Counted from the first letter of the stretch, positions 8,005 through 17,043 are shown. The stretch: DNA of 64,000 nucleotides from Catellatospora sp. KI3 (GCF_029948125.1 NZ_JASAMB010000023.1:56047-120046), one strand, 5' to 3'. Program-made: numbers and translations. Notes: generated from the sequence alone by a model not told the origin.

Positions 8005-8835
8005 TCACCAGCGTAGGCGGGGACTGCCGGTGGCCCGCCACACCGCGATCGCGTCGGCGGTGCCGAGCACGTCGTGCACCCGTACCCCCCAGGCGCCCGC
8101 CGCCACCGCGAGCAGGCTCGTGGCGGTGGTGGCCGCGTCGCGCTCGGGCGCGGGCCGCCCGTCCAGCAGCAGCCCCAGGTATGACTTGCGGCTGGCCGCG
8201 AACAGCACCGGGAAGCCCAGCCCCACCAGCTCGTCCAGCCGCCGCGACAGGGCCCAGTTGTGCTCGGCCGTCTTGGCGAAGCCCAGGCCCGGATCGAGGA
8301 TGAGCTGGTCGGGGCGCACCCCGGCGGCCAGCGCCTCGTCGACGCGCTCGGACAGCTCGGCCCGCACCTGGCCGACGACGTCGTGATAGGTCGCCAGCTC
8401 CTGCATCCGGTCGGAGTGCCCGCGCCAGTGCATGATCACGTACGGGCAGCCGGCCTCGGCCACCACGCGGCGGATGTCCGGGTCGGCCAGGCCGCCCGAG
8501 ACGTCGTTGACGAGGGCGGCACCGGCGCGCAACGCGGCGGCGGCGACGGCGGCGCGGGTGGTGTCCACACTGGTCGCCACCCCCGCCTCGGCCAGCGCCC
8601 GGATCACCGGGACGACCCGCGCGGTCTCGGTCTCGGCGTCCACCCGCAGCGCGCCCGGCCGGGTCGACTCGCCGCCCACGTCCACCAGGTGCGCACCCTG
8701 CCCGCGCAGCTCGACGCCGTGCCGCACCGCGCTGTCGAGGTCGGTGTAGAGGCCGCCGTCGGAGAAGGAGTCCGGCGTCACGTTGAGAACGCCCATCACC
8801 ACCGGCGGCGTCGCGCGCATCAGGTCGAGCACCAC
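8005..8835 (-). CDS. folP: Dihydropteroate synthase
   Basis: 276-residue enzyme joining p-aminobenzoate to hydroxymethyl-dihydropterin pyrophosphate; the sulfonamide target. Signatures: MGVLNVTPDSFSDGG near residue 14, DVGGESTRPGA near 55, NDVSGG near 115, LILDPGLGFAKT near 195 and AASRKSYLG near 225. Start chosen at GTG 8835. It has no Shine-Dalgarno sequence, but a -10-like TATTCT (8847-8842) ends 6 nt before it, as expected for a leaderless transcript; ATG at 8820 is the alternative. It is transcribed away from folK, with only 18 bp between the two start codons, and is followed 2 nt later by folB. Confidence 0.93.
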   Translation of the reverse strand: MVLDLMRATPPVVMGVLNVTPDSFSDGGLYTDLDSAVRHGVELRGQGAHLVDVGGESTRPGALRVDAETETARVVPVIRALAEAGVATSVDTTRAAVAAAALRAGAALVNDVSGGLADPDIRRVVAEAGCPYVIMHWRGHSDRMQELATYHDVVGQVRAELSERVDEALAAGVRPDQLILDPGLGFAKTAEHNWALSRRLDELVGLGFPVLFAASRKSYLGLLLDGRPAPERDAATTATSLLAVAAGAWGVRVHDVLGTADAIAVWRATGSPRLRW

Positions 8836-8841
8836 GCTGCG

Positions 8842-8848
8842 AGAATAT
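8842..8848. promoter_or_regulatory. Shared -10 region of a bidirectional folP/folK promoter
   Basis: The folP and folK start codons are 18 bp apart, facing outward. The 7-bp core AGAATAT reads TATTCT on the minus strand (6 nt before the folP GTG) and GAATAT on the plus strand (5 nt before the folK GTG). Neither gene has a Shine-Dalgarno sequence. The simplest reading is one symmetrical -10 element giving two leaderless transcripts. The -35 elements are weak or absent on both sides, so this is an inference from spacing. Confidence 0.4.
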
Positions 8849-8853
8849 CGGGC

Positions 8854-9384
8854 GTGACTTCCGTGGTCTTCTCGATCGGCAGCAACCTCGGCGACCGGGC
8901 CGAACACCTGCGCTTCGCGGTGCGCCGCCTGGCCGAACTGGGCGAGGTCCGCGCGGTCAGCGGGGTGTACGAGACACCGCCGTGGGGCGACACCGAGCAG
9001 CCCGCGTACTACAACGCGGTCGTGCTGATGACCGGCGACCACTCGGTCGAGGAGTGGCTGCTGCACGCCCAGCGCATCGAGCACGAGGCGGGCCGGGTGC
9101 GCCACCAGGCGCGGCGGTACAGCCCGCGCACGCTCGACGTGGACCTGGTGGCGGCCTGGACCGACGAGGGCGGTCCCATTCTGCGGACCACACCGGAGTT
9201 GACCCTGCCACATCCGCACGCCCACCAGCGGGCGTTCGTGCTGCGCCCGTGGCTGGAGGTCCAGCCGTACGCGCAGCTCCCGGGGCACGGCTGGGTCAAC
9301 GATCTCGTGCTCGCCGATGCGATGGCGGCGGAGGTCGCCGCGATGACCGCCCTGCCCGAGGTCCGGCTCGAAGTAGAGTCGTAG
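8854..9384 (+). CDS. folK: 2-amino-4-hydroxy-6-hydroxymethyldihydropteridine pyrophosphokinase
   Basis: 176-residue HPPK that transfers pyrophosphate from ATP to 6-hydroxymethyl-7,8-dihydropterin, the step before FolP. Signatures: FSIGSNLGDRAEHL at the N-terminus, ETPPWGDTEQPAYYNAVV, and the catalytic RTLDVDLV motif followed by LPHPHAHQRAFVLRP. Start chosen at GTG 8854 (VTSVVFSIGSN), which fits the family start. There is no ribosome site, and a -10-like element lies 5 nt upstream. DUF3180 follows 45 nt downstream on the same strand, as is usual in actinobacteria, but folB is on the opposite strand, which is not usual. Confidence 0.93.
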   Translation: MTSVVFSIGSNLGDRAEHLRFAVRRLAELGEVRAVSGVYETPPWGDTEQPAYYNAVVLMTGDHSVEEWLLHAQRIEHEAGRVRHQARRYSPRTLDVDLVAAWTDEGGPILRTTPELTLPHPHAHQRAFVLRPWLEVQPYAQLPGHGWVNDLVLADAMAAEVAAMTALPEVRLEVES

Positions 9385-9429
9385 ACCGCGGGCGCGCCGG
9401 GCCGCGAACGCCAGAAGGGAAGCCGAGCA

Positions 9430-9924
9430 GTGAGCCAGCAACCCCCGCCGGAGCCGCGGCTGCAACCCACCAGCGCGGCCACCCTGGTGGTCGCGGCACT
9501 CGCCGCGGCCGCGGTCGCCTGGCTGGTCATCAGCAACTGGTACGGCAAGATGCCGCAGCTGCCGTGGCTGCCCGCCTTCACCCTGCTCGCCCTGGCGATC
9601 GTCGAGTTCACCCTCGCCCAGCAGACCCGCGCCCGCATCGAGCGCCGCCCCGGCCGCCCCCGCGTCGAGCCGCTGGCCGTCGCGCGGTACGTGGTGCTGG
9701 CCAAGGCGTCCTCGCTGGCCGGTGCGATCTTCCTGGGCTTCTTCTCCGGGCTGGCGCTGTGGCTGCTCGTCGACGGGCAGCGGCTGGCCGCGGCCGACCG
9801 CGACCTGCCGCCGGCGGTCGTCTCGGTCGCCTGCTCGGCGGCGCTGGTCGGGGCGGCGCTGTGGCTGGAGCGCGCCTGCCGGGTGCCCAAGCAGCCGGAC
9901 CAGGACAACTCCGAGCAACCCTGA
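9430..9924 (+). CDS. DUF3180 family membrane protein
   Basis: 164-residue membrane protein of unknown function. Four hydrophobic segments are visible, at about residues 16-36, 43-60, 92-114 and 126-145, in two pairs separated by a basic cytoplasmic loop (QQTRARIERRPGRPRVEP). DUF3180 proteins are almost always encoded directly after folK in actinobacteria, as here. The GTG start at 9430 has AAGGGAAG about 10 nt upstream. The acidic Pro/Gln C-terminus (KQPDQDNSEQP) is cytoplasmic by the positive-inside rule. Confidence 0.8.
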   Translation: MSQQPPPEPRLQPTSAATLVVAALAAAAVAWLVISNWYGKMPQLPWLPAFTLLALAIVEFTLAQQTRARIERRPGRPRVEPLAVARYVVLAKASSLAGAIFLGFFSGLALWLLVDGQRLAAADRDLPPAVVSVACSAALVGAALWLERACRVPKQPDQDNSEQP

Positions 9925-10086
9925 CACAGAGCGCGACGGCCCCCGAACCCTCCGGAACGACCGTCGGGCAGCCGTTCGAACACATGCGCAAGACTCTGTC
10001 GCATTCACGTTTCAGCCGGTACGGTGCGTCGGGTAACCCGGTCGTACCCCGCGACCGGTGGTGAGCCGACTCCGGAGGCGCGAGTC

Positions 10087-11385
10087 ATGGCCTACGACAA
10101 TGACGCGGCGGAGACGACCGGGCAGCGGCGCTATCGCGGTGAACCGGGCTTCCACGAGGAGCCGGAGTTCCGCGACGGCGGCGGCACCGGCCAGCATGCC
10201 GTCGTGTCCAGCCGCGACAGCGGGTTCCACCACAGCCGTCCGGCCGCGGCGGGCAACCTCGACGACGTCTTCGACGACCCGACGCACGGCGCGGTCGGCC
10301 GGGACCGGCTCGGGGTCCACTTCGCCTGGGAGGGCGTGCTCGCGCTCGGCGTCGTGACCATCGGCTACCTGCTCTTCCGCAACCACGTGGACCAGTTGCG
10401 GGGCACCTCCTTCCGGGAGCTGCTCGTCTTCGTCTCGGTGCTGGGCCTGCTCGCCCTCGGCGCCTCGATGACGCTGCGGGTCGGCGCGGTCAACCTCGCG
10501 CTCGGCCCGGTCGCCGCGGCCGCCGCGGTCTTCTACGCCCAGCACGGCAACGACGGCATCGTCCCCACCGCCGCGGTGGCGGTGGCGTTCGCGGCGGCGC
10601 TCGGCGCGGTCATCGCGCTCGTGGTGGTCGGCTTCCATGTGCCCGGCTGGGCGGGCAGCCTCAGCGCGGCGCTGCTGGCCGTGGTGTGGATCCAGAAGCA
10701 GCCGACGACGCCGCTGACCGTCGCGGGCGAGTACACCCCCGTCCCGCACGCGTACTACCTGATCGGCGGCTTCGCGGCGCTGAGCCTGGTCGGCGGCCTG
10801 CTCGGCGCGATCCGCTCGCTGCGGCGCGGCATCGGCCGGTTCCGTCCCGTGGGCGACCCGGCCGACCGCCGGGGCGGCCTGGCCGGGACGGTGGCGGCGC
10901 TGGCGATCATCGGCTCGACCGCGCTCGCCGCCGTCGCGGGCGTGCTGCTGGCCGCCCTGTACGGCGCGCAGGAGCAGGTGGTCGTGCCGACGCTCGGCTT
11001 CGACCTCACCGGCCTGGCCGTCGGCGCCGCGCTGGTCGGCGGGGTCAGCGCCTTCGGCCGCCGCGGCGGCGTGTTCGGCACCCTGCTCGCGACCGCCCTG
11101 CTCGGCCTGGTGATGTGGTACGCCGTCGCCGCCGACTGGAAGATGTCGCAGTACGCGCTGGCCGCCGGGGCGCTCGCGGTCGGCCTGGTGGTCACCCGGC
11201 TGGTGGAGACGTTCGGCCGCCCGCTGCCCGTCGACGACCCGGACGACTGGTCCGACGTCGGGGTGCCCGCGACCTCGTCGTGGTCCACCGGCAGCGGCGA
11301 CACCTGGGCGAACCTGCCCGCGCAGCCGGCACCGCCGCGCACCGACCAGTGGGGCGACGACGACCGCTGGTCGTCGCTGCGCTGA
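10087..11385 (+). CDS. ABC transporter permease-like membrane protein, orphan
   Basis: 432-residue protein. An acidic hydrophilic N-terminal tail of about 75 residues precedes eight to nine membrane segments, including the pattern LRVGAVNLALGPVAAAAAVFYA and LGFDLTGLAVGAALVGGVSAFGRRGGVFGTLLATALLG. That pattern resembles sugar-type ABC permeases (BPD_transp_2, RbsC-like), in which the GxSxFGGxG loop contacts the ATPase. A Trp/Asp/Pro-rich tail follows. No ATP-binding or solute-binding gene is adjacent, so substrate and partners are unknown. The start ATG 10087 has GGAGG 8 nt upstream. A perfect 28-bp palindrome closes the unit. Confidence 0.65.
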   Translation: MAYDNDAAETTGQRRYRGEPGFHEEPEFRDGGGTGQHAVVSSRDSGFHHSRPAAAGNLDDVFDDPTHGAVGRDRLGVHFAWEGVLALGVVTIGYLLFRNHVDQLRGTSFRELLVFVSVLGLLALGASMTLRVGAVNLALGPVAAAAAVFYAQHGNDGIVPTAAVAVAFAAALGAVIALVVVGFHVPGWAGSLSAALLAVVWIQKQPTTPLTVAGEYTPVPHAYYLIGGFAALSLVGGLLGAIRSLRRGIGRFRPVGDPADRRGGLAGTVAALAIIGSTALAAVAGVLLAALYGAQEQVVVPTLGFDLTGLAVGAALVGGVSAFGRRGGVFGTLLATALLGLVMWYAVAADWKMSQYALAAGALAVGLVVTRLVETFGRPLPVDDPDDWSDVGVPATSSWSTGSGDTWANLPAQPAPPRTDQWGDDDRWSSLR

Positions 11386-11400
11386 CCGCACACTTTCGGG

Positions 11401-11428
11401 GGGTTGCCGCGCGGCCGCGCGGCAACCC
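11401..11428. terminator. Palindromic terminator after the permease gene
   Basis: Perfect 14+14 bp inverted repeat, GGGTTGCCGCGCGG followed by its complement, beginning 15 bp after the stop at 11385. It has no U-tract, as is common for actinobacterial terminators. Confidence 0.6.
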
Positions 11429-11619
11429 GTGCCCAGCCTGTCCGCGCTCGTTAACCTCACGTGACGAATGTGCGGCGGTTACCGGCGCGACGGGCGTCGT
11501 TCTCCTGGTTCCAGGGCCTGTTCCGGACGGGGCGGCGCAGGTCCTCCGGCAAAAGGCTCTCGCATTCACCGGCCGTGGAGCATTCCCCTGGGCGGCAACT
11601 GTCGGTAGCCTCTAGCACC

Positions 11620-12861
11620 ATGCCGGATTCCGATACGCGAGACGATCAGCGGAGCGGGCGCCTGCTTCCCGTGCTCTTCTGGGGCGGCGTCGGTCTGGCC
11701 CCGCTCGCCGCGTTGTTCCTGTTCATGGCCGATGGAAGCACCGCGCTGCGGGCCGCCATCGGCATCGTGATCCTATCGGTGATCTTGATTGGTCTGTCCA
11801 TCACTCTGCGTCGCGATACCGAAACGGTACGCATAGAGCTTGAGGACATGATGCTGGACGAGATGGACACGCTGCGCGCCGACGTGCGCGACGACATCTC
11901 CACCGCCGCCCACGCCACCCACCGCGGCTTCGGCGAGAAGTTCCAGTACCTGGTGGACCAGCTCGAAGCCACCCGGCACGAGCTCGACGCCACCCGTGCC
12001 CAGGTCGAGGCCATGCGTGCCGACCTGGCCCGCGCCGGCTCGCCCGCGCCCGCGGCCAACCGCTCCGGCGCCGCGCCGGCCCCGCACCAGCCCGGACCCG
12101 GCGCGCGGCCGGGCGTGCCCGGCGGCGTCGTGCGGCACACCGAGACCGTCCAGGTCACCACCCGCCAGACCATCGTGGACCCGCACGCCGAGGACGCCCA
12201 GCGCGGCACCGTGTACGGCGGCTTCGACCGCAGCCGAGCCGACGGCGACTACGCCGCCCAGCCCCGCATCGAGGTGCAGCGCCCACGGTCCGAGCGGCAC
12301 CGCGAGCGCGACCGCGACCGCGACCGCGAGGAGTCTTGGACCGAGCAGCGCCTGCGCGAGCAGCTGGAGCGGCGCCGCGACGCGGCCGAGCCGGTCTCGG
12401 CCGACCGCTGGAGCAGCCGCGACGACCGCGAGGAGCGGGACGACGACCGCCGCGGCGGGCGCGCCGAATCCGGCCGCCGCTACGCCGACGACGAGGACGA
12501 CCGCCGCCCCGACGTAAGCGCGGGCGACCGCTGGGCCAGCATCCGCAGCGACGACCGGGGCCGCGAGCTGCGCATGGGCGAGCGCCGCGCCGACCTGCGC
12601 AGTGACGGCTCGGGCGGCACCGAGCTGCGGATCGAGGACCGCTGGGCCGCGGTGCGCCGCGACGCCGAACGCGGCGGCTTCCCGTACGACGACGACCGCC
12701 TGGACGAGCCGCGCGGCGGCTTCCCGCTGCGCGACCAGGACCGCCGCGACAGCCCGCGCGCCATCTCGTCCTCCTCCGACCGCGAGGAGCGCTGGTCCGA
12801 CTACGAGTCCCGCACCGACCGAGACCGAGACCGCGACCGAGACCGCGACCGCTACCGCTGA
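11620..12861 (+). CDS. Membrane-anchored coiled-coil protein with charged repeat tail
   Basis: 413-residue protein of unknown function. Two hydrophobic helices (about residues 16-37 and 42-62) are followed by an acidic coiled coil (about 65-140; ELEDMMLDEMDTLRADV, QYLVDQLEATRHELDATRAQV). A Pro/Ala linker leads to a roughly 200-residue Arg/Asp/Glu-rich low-complexity tail with loose repeats of the type DRWASIRSDDRGREL / DRWAAVRRDAERGG. At DNA level the end is a run of GACCGA/GACCGC hexamers. The start ATG 11620 lies 8 nt after a TAGCCT -10-like element and lacks a ribosome site, so it may be leaderless. The architecture suggests a membrane-tethered scaffold. Confidence 0.65.
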   Translation: MPDSDTRDDQRSGRLLPVLFWGGVGLAPLAALFLFMADGSTALRAAIGIVILSVILIGLSITLRRDTETVRIELEDMMLDEMDTLRADVRDDISTAAHATHRGFGEKFQYLVDQLEATRHELDATRAQVEAMRADLARAGSPAPAANRSGAAPAPHQPGPGARPGVPGGVVRHTETVQVTTRQTIVDPHAEDAQRGTVYGGFDRSRADGDYAAQPRIEVQRPRSERHRERDRDRDREESWTEQRLREQLERRRDAAEPVSADRWSSRDDREERDDDRRGGRAESGRRYADDEDDRRPDVSAGDRWASIRSDDRGRELRMGERRADLRSDGSGGTELRIEDRWAAVRRDAERGGFPYDDDRLDEPRGGFPLRDQDRRDSPRAISSSSDREERWSDYESRTDRDRDRDRDRDRYR

Positions 12862-12887
12862 CCCCACCCACCCCACCGCCTTGGCGG

Positions 12888-12945
12888 CAGTTTCGGGGAA
12901 AGTGCTGGAATCCGGACCAGGATTCGAGCACTTTCCCCGAAACTG
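12888..12945. repeat. 58-bp palindromic element, copy 1
   Basis: Nearly perfect hairpin between two plus-strand genes. The 19-bp arms CAGTTTCGGGGAAAGTGCT (12888-12906) and their exact complement (12927-12945) flank a second stem GAATCC/GGATTC (12908-12913, 12920-12925) with a 6-nt loop. A homologous element of the same length occurs at 39179-39236. Both copies are followed by CACG. There is no U-tract. It reads as a dispersed REP/MITE-like palindrome that may double as a terminator. Confidence 0.75.
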
Positions 12946-13017
12946 CACGCTGTACCGCGCGCCGTCGGCGCAAGGGGGGCCTGCGGAAGCGGGTGCGGGG
13001 CGGGGCGCTGGCTTACG

Positions 13018-14184
13018 ATGGCGGCCATGGCGGATGCGGGCGGCACGCGGGAGTTGACGGTCGGCGCGGGCGCGGGAGCGCAGCAGCTCGGCACCGACAT
13101 GGTCCTCAACATCGGTCCGCAGCACCCGTCGACCCACGGCGTGCTGCGGCTCAAGCTGGTGCTCGACGGCGAGAAGGTGCTGTCGGCCGAGCCGGTCGTC
13201 GGGTACATGCACCGGGGCGCCGAGAAGCTGTTCGAGGTGCGCGACTACCGGCAGATCCTGGTGCTGGCCAACCGGCACGACTGGCTGAGCGCGTTCAGCA
13301 ACGAGCTGGGCGCGGCGATGGCGGTCGAGCGGCTGATGGGCCTGGAGGTCCCGGAGCGGGCCGTCTGGCTGCGTACGGCGATGGCCGAGCTGAACCGGAT
13401 CCTCAACCACCTGATGTTCCTCGGGTCGTACCCGCTGGAGATCGGGGCGATCACGCCGATGTTCTTCGCGTTCCGCGAGCGCGAGGTGCTGCAGGCGGTG
13501 ATGGAGGAGGCCACCGGCGGGCGCATGCACTACATGTTCAACCGCATCGGCGGGCTGAAGGAGGAGGTCCCGGCGGGCTGGACCCGGCGCGCCCGGGAGG
13601 CCGTCGACCTGGTCGAGTCGCGCATGCCCGCGCTGGACGACCTGATCCGGCGCAACGACATCTTCCTGGCCCGCACGGTCGGGGTGGGCGTGCTCAGCGC
13701 CGCCGACGCCGCCGCGTACGGCGCCTCCGGTCCGGTGGGGCGGGCCAGCGGGCTCGACTTCGACCTGCGCCGCGACGAGCCGTACCTGGCGTACGGGGAG
13801 CTGGACGTGCCGGTGGTGACCCGTACCGCCGGGGACTGCCACGCGCGGTTCGAGGTGCTGCTGGACCAGGTGTACGCGTCGCTGCGGCTCGTGCGGACCT
13901 GCCTGGACCGGGTGGACCGGATCACCGGGCCGGTGAACGTACGGCTGCCGAAGGTGGTCAAGGCGCCCGAGGGGCACACGTACGCGTGGACCGAGAACCC
14001 GCTGGGCGTGAACGGCTACTACCTCGTGTCGCGCGGCGACAAGACGCCGTGGCGGATGAAGCTGCGCACCGCGTCGTACGCCAACGTCCAGGCGCTGTCC
14101 ACGCTGCTGCCCGGCACCCTGGTCCCGGACCTGATCGCCATCCTCGGCTCGATGTTCTTCGTCGTCGGCGACATCGACAAGTGA
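13018..14184 (+). CDS. Orphan NADH-quinone oxidoreductase subunit D (49 kDa) homologue
   Basis: 388-residue member of the NuoD/NDUFS2 family (hydrogenase large-subunit fold), which forms part of the quinone site of complex I. Signatures: [15 protein letters not shown] (residues 31-45), [14 protein letters not shown] with His65-Arg66, ELNRILNHL and [10 protein letters not shown]. No other nuo gene is in the window, so this is the stand-alone second NuoD found in many actinobacteria. It is convergent, with a 15-nt gap, with a MidA/NDUFAF7-type methyltransferase. The start is uncertain: ATG 13018 or 13027, neither with a clear ribosome site. Its partner subunits cannot be told from this sequence. 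Confidence 0.85.
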   Translation: MAAMADAGGTRELTVGAGAGAQQLGTDMVLNIGPQHPSTHGVLRLKLVLDGEKVLSAEPVVGYMHRGAEKLFEVRDYRQILVLANRHDWLSAFSNELGAAMAVERLMGLEVPERAVWLRTAMAELNRILNHLMFLGSYPLEIGAITPMFFAFREREVLQAVMEEATGGRMHYMFNRIGGLKEEVPAGWTRRAREAVDLVESRMPALDDLIRRNDIFLARTVGVGVLSAADAAAYGASGPVGRASGLDFDLRRDEPYLAYGELDVPVVTRTAGDCHARFEVLLDQVYASLRLVRTCLDRVDRITGPVNVRLPKVVKAPEGHTYAWTENPLGVNGYYLVSRGDKTPWRMKLRTASYANVQALSTLLPGTLVPDLIAILGSMFFVVGDIDK

Positions 14185-14199
14185 CCGGCGCCGCGAGCC

Positions 14200-15135
14200 T
14201 CAGCTGAGGGCGGGCAGGGGCTCGGGCAGCCCGATCGGGTGGGCCAGCCACCAGTGGCCGCCGAGGCCGCTGGGCGCGGTCAGCTCGGCGGCGGCCGAGG
14301 CGGCGGACAGCGCGCGCACGTACGCGGCCGGATCGGTCGAGGCCAGCGCGAGCGGCGGGCGGCGGCCGTCGACGCCGAGGCGGCGCAGGGCGTCGCGCTG
14401 GCGCAGCAGGACGTGCCCGGCCCCGGCCGCCGCGGCGGCGGAGTCCATGGCCACGTGGCAGGTGATGTCGGTGCTGCCGTCGAAGGCGGGCGGGACCTCG
14501 CGGCCGTGCCGGAAGCCGGTGGCGGTGGGCAGCGGCGGCCGCTGCCCGCTCAGGTGGCCGTAGTCGACGGTGAGGGCCAGCCCGGCTGATACGGCGGTCA
14601 CCGCGTCGGCCCAGGCCTCGTCGCGGGTCCGGCCGAGCTCGATCACGTCGTCGGGTCCGGCGGGCCACCAGCGGGCCGCCCAGGCCGCGTCGGCGGGCGA
14701 GAGCGGGTCGCCGGGATCGAGGTCGGTGTCGAGGTAGCGGCCGTCGCGGGCGAGCTCGAGCGGGACGTTGTCCAGCCACTCGGTGGCGAGCAGGACGCCG
14801 GTCAGGCCGCGCGGGAGGTCGGTACGCCAGGAGATGCCGCCGGCGGACCGCGCCGCGACCTCGACCCCGACCGGGCGGACCCGGCCGCGGACCGGTGCGG
14901 GCAGCTCGGCCAGCAGCGCGGTGAGCAGCTCGCCGCGGCCCGCGCCGACGTCGACGAGGTCGAGCACGGCCGGTGCGCCCAGGGCGGTGTCGACCTGGCA
15001 GACCAGGCGGGCCAGCGCGGCGGCGAACAGCGGGGAGGCGTGGGCGCTGGTGCGGAAGTGGTCGGCGGGGCGTTCGCGCACGAAGAACCCGTCCGGGCCG
15101 TACAGTGCCCGCGCCATCGCCTCCCGCCACCGCAT
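14200..15135 (-). CDS. MidA/NDUFAF7-type SAM-dependent methyltransferase
   Basis: 311-residue class I methyltransferase. The SAM-binding motif LDLVDVGAGRGELLTALL is near residues 55-72; ATEWLDNVPLEL and LALTVDYGHLSGQRP match the NELLDALP and DYG motifs of the SAM_MT/MidA family (Pfam Methyltransf_28). In mitochondria NDUFAF7 of this family dimethylates an arginine of NDUFS2, the NuoD homologue. Here the gene is the convergent neighbour of an orphan NuoD, which suggests the same enzyme-substrate pair; that is inference. The ATG at 15135 is the only plausible start, with no clear ribosome site. Confidence 0.75.
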   Translation of the reverse strand: MRWREAMARALYGPDGFFVRERPADHFRTSAHASPLFAAALARLVCQVDTALGAPAVLDLVDVGAGRGELLTALLAELPAPVRGRVRPVGVEVAARSAGGISWRTDLPRGLTGVLLATEWLDNVPLELARDGRYLDTDLDPGDPLSPADAAWAARWWPAGPDDVIELGRTRDEAWADAVTAVSAGLALTVDYGHLSGQRPPLPTATGFRHGREVPPAFDGSTDITCHVAMDSAAAAAGAGHVLLRQRDALRRLGVDGRRPPLALASTDPAAYVRALSAASAAAELTAPSGLGGHWWLAHPIGLPEPLPALS

Positions 15136-15268
15136 CAGCCGATGATGCCGTACGCCCGGTCTGTTAAGTCCAAGGGTCAGTGCGGTTTCGCACAGTCGCT
15201 GTCGGGCAACTGGGACACGGACGCATACTTGCCTCGACCGGTACCCCGACGCAGAGGACTGGATCGAC

Positions 15269-16192
15269 ATGAGCGCAACGCGCGAGTTCACCGTGGGTGT
15301 GATCGGCGCCGGCCGGGTGGGCGCGGTCCTCGCCGCCGCCCTGCGGGCCGCCGGACACCACGTGGTCGCCGCATCCGGCGTGTCCGCCGCCGCCAAGCAC
15401 CGCATCAGCACCCTGCTCCCGGGTGCCCGGAACCTGCCCGCCGACGAGGTGGCCCGCGCCGCCGACGACCTGCTGCTCATCGCGGTGCCGGACGACGCGC
15501 TCGCGGGGGTGGTGGCCGGACTGGCCGCCACCGGCGCGCTGCGCCCCGGCCAGATCGTGGCGCACACCTCCGGCGCGCACGGGCTGGCCGTGCTGGCCCC
15601 CGCCGCCGCGGTCGGCGCCCGACCGCTGGCCCTGCACCCCGCGATGACCTTCACCGGCGGCGCCGGTGACCTGCGCCGCCTGCGCGGCATCTCGTACGGC
15701 GTGACCGCGCCCGACCCCACCGTGCGGGAAGTGGCCGCCCAGCTCGTCGCCGACCTCGGCGGCAGCCCGGAGTGGATCGGCGAGCAGCAGCGCGCCCTCT
15801 ACCACGCGGGCCTGGCGCACGGCGCGAACCACCTGGTGACGCTGGTGAACGAGGCCGCCGACCGGCTGCGCGACGCGGGCGTGCTCGACCCGGCCAAGGT
15901 GCTCGGGCCGCTGCTGACCGCCGCGCTCGACAACTCGCTGCGGCTGGGCGACGCGGCGCTGACCGGCCCGGTGTCGCGCGGCGACGCGGGCACGGTGTCG
16001 CGGCACGTGCGGGTGCTGCGTGAGACGGCGCCCGACTCGCTGCCCGCGTACGTGGCGCTGGCCCGGCGCACCGCCGACCGCGCCATCGCCGGCGGCCGCC
16101 TGCGGCCCCGTGACGCCGAGCCGCTGCTGGGCGTTCTGGCCCAGTCCGCCACCGACGCGGGGTACACAGAGATCGGCGAGACCACCCGATGA
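15269..16192 (+). CDS. Rossmann-like DUF2520 oxidoreductase coupled to panC
   Basis: 307-residue NAD(P)-binding protein. The N-terminus [22 protein letters not shown] is a dinucleotide-binding GxGxxG motif, and [13 protein letters not shown] is the typical end of the Rossmann half. Residues about 165-300 form an all-helical domain (DUF2520), giving the two-domain layout of 6-phosphogluconate dehydrogenase-like reductases such as ketopantoate reductase. The stop overlaps the panC start (ATGA), so the two proteins are probably co-expressed. A role in the reductive step of pantothenate synthesis is attractive but unproven, and no panB or panE is in the window. GAGGA precedes the ATG. Confidence 0.75.
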   Translation: MSATREFTVGVIGAGRVGAVLAAALRAAGHHVVAASGVSAAAKHRISTLLPGARNLPADEVARAADDLLLIAVPDDALAGVVAGLAATGALRPGQIVAHTSGAHGLAVLAPAAAVGARPLALHPAMTFTGGAGDLRRLRGISYGVTAPDPTVREVAAQLVADLGGSPEWIGEQQRALYHAGLAHGANHLVTLVNEAADRLRDAGVLDPAKVLGPLLTAALDNSLRLGDAALTGPVSRGDAGTVSRHVRVLRETAPDSLPAYVALARRTADRAIAGGRLRPRDAEPLLGVLAQSATDAGYTEIGETTR

Positions 16193-17043
16193 GCGGAGGT
16201 ACGGCCGTGACCGACGTCGTGGGTACGCGGGCCGAGCTGGCCGCGGCGCGCGCCGCGCTGCCCGGCACCGTGGCCGTGGTGATGACCATGGGCGCGCTGC
16301 ACGAGGGGCACGCGACGCTGCTGCGCGAGGCCCGCAAGAGCGCCGACCACCTGCTCGCGACCGTGTTCGTGAACCCGCTGCAGTTCGGGCCGAACGAGGA
16401 CTTCACCCGCTACCCGCGCACGTTCGAGGCGGACCTCGCGGTGTGCGCGGCCGAGGGCGTGGACGTGCTGTTCGCGCCGACCCCCGAGGTCATGTACCCG
16501 CACGGCGCCTCGGAGGTGACCGTGCACCCCGGGCCGCTGGGCTCGGTGCTGGAGGGCGCGGTGCGGCCCGGCCACTTCGCGGGCGTGCTGACCGTGGTGT
16601 GCAAACTGCTCCGGCTGACCGGGGCCGACCTGGCGTTCTTCGGGGAGAAGGACTACCAGCAGCTGACCCTGATCCGGGCCATGGTGCGCGACCTGGAGCT
16701 CGGGGTGGAGATCGTCGGCGTGCCGACGGTCCGCGAACCCGACGGCCTGGCCCTGTCCAGCCGCAACCGCTACCTCGACCAGGCGCAGCGGGAGGCTTCG
16801 CTGGCGCTGTCGCGGGCGCTGCGCGCCGGAGCCGCCCGGCACACCGCCCCCGAGGTGCTGGCCGCCGCCGCGGCCGAGCTGTCCGGGCTGGACGTGGACT
16901 ACCTGGCGCTGCGCGGCGAGGACCTGGCCGAGGAGCCGGCTGCGGGTCCGGCGCGGCTGCTGGTGGCGGCCCGCGTGGGTACGACCCGACTGATCGACAA
17001 CATGCCGGTGCGCCTGGACGCGCCGAACCCCCGGGAGAGCTGA
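16189..17043 (+). CDS. panC: Pantothenate synthetase
   Basis: 284-residue enzyme condensing pantoate with beta-alanine using ATP (AMP-forming), the last step of vitamin B5 synthesis. Signatures: [16 protein letters not shown] (HxGH nucleotide motif), [44 protein letters not shown] and the KMSKS-like LSSRNRYL. The length is normal. The ATG at 16189 overlaps the DUF2520 stop; a GTG five codons later (16207) is a possible alternative. panD follows 4 nt after the stop, so substrate supply (beta-alanine) and use are in one operon. Confidence 0.96.
   Translation: MSGGTAVTDVVGTRAELAAARAALPGTVAVVMTMGALHEGHATLLREARKSADHLLATVFVNPLQFGPNEDFTRYPRTFEADLAVCAAEGVDVLFAPTPEVMYPHGASEVTVHPGPLGSVLEGAVRPGHFAGVLTVVCKLLRLTGADLAFFGEKDYQQLTLIRAMVRDLELGVEIVGVPTVREPDGLALSSRNRYLDQAQREASLALSRALRAGAARHTAPEVLAAAAAELSGLDVDYLALRGEDLAEEPAAGPARLLVAARVGTTRLIDNMPVRLDAPNPRES

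Noticed and set aside
8005..10008. A much longer folP frame reaching back across folK and DUF3180
   Set aside because: The upstream part is antisense to two recognised genes; the FolP family start fits GTG 8835 or ATG 8820.
12306..12857. GACCGC hexamer runs as an independent repeat element
   Set aside because: They are in frame and explained by the Arg/Asp-rich tail of the 11620-12861 protein.
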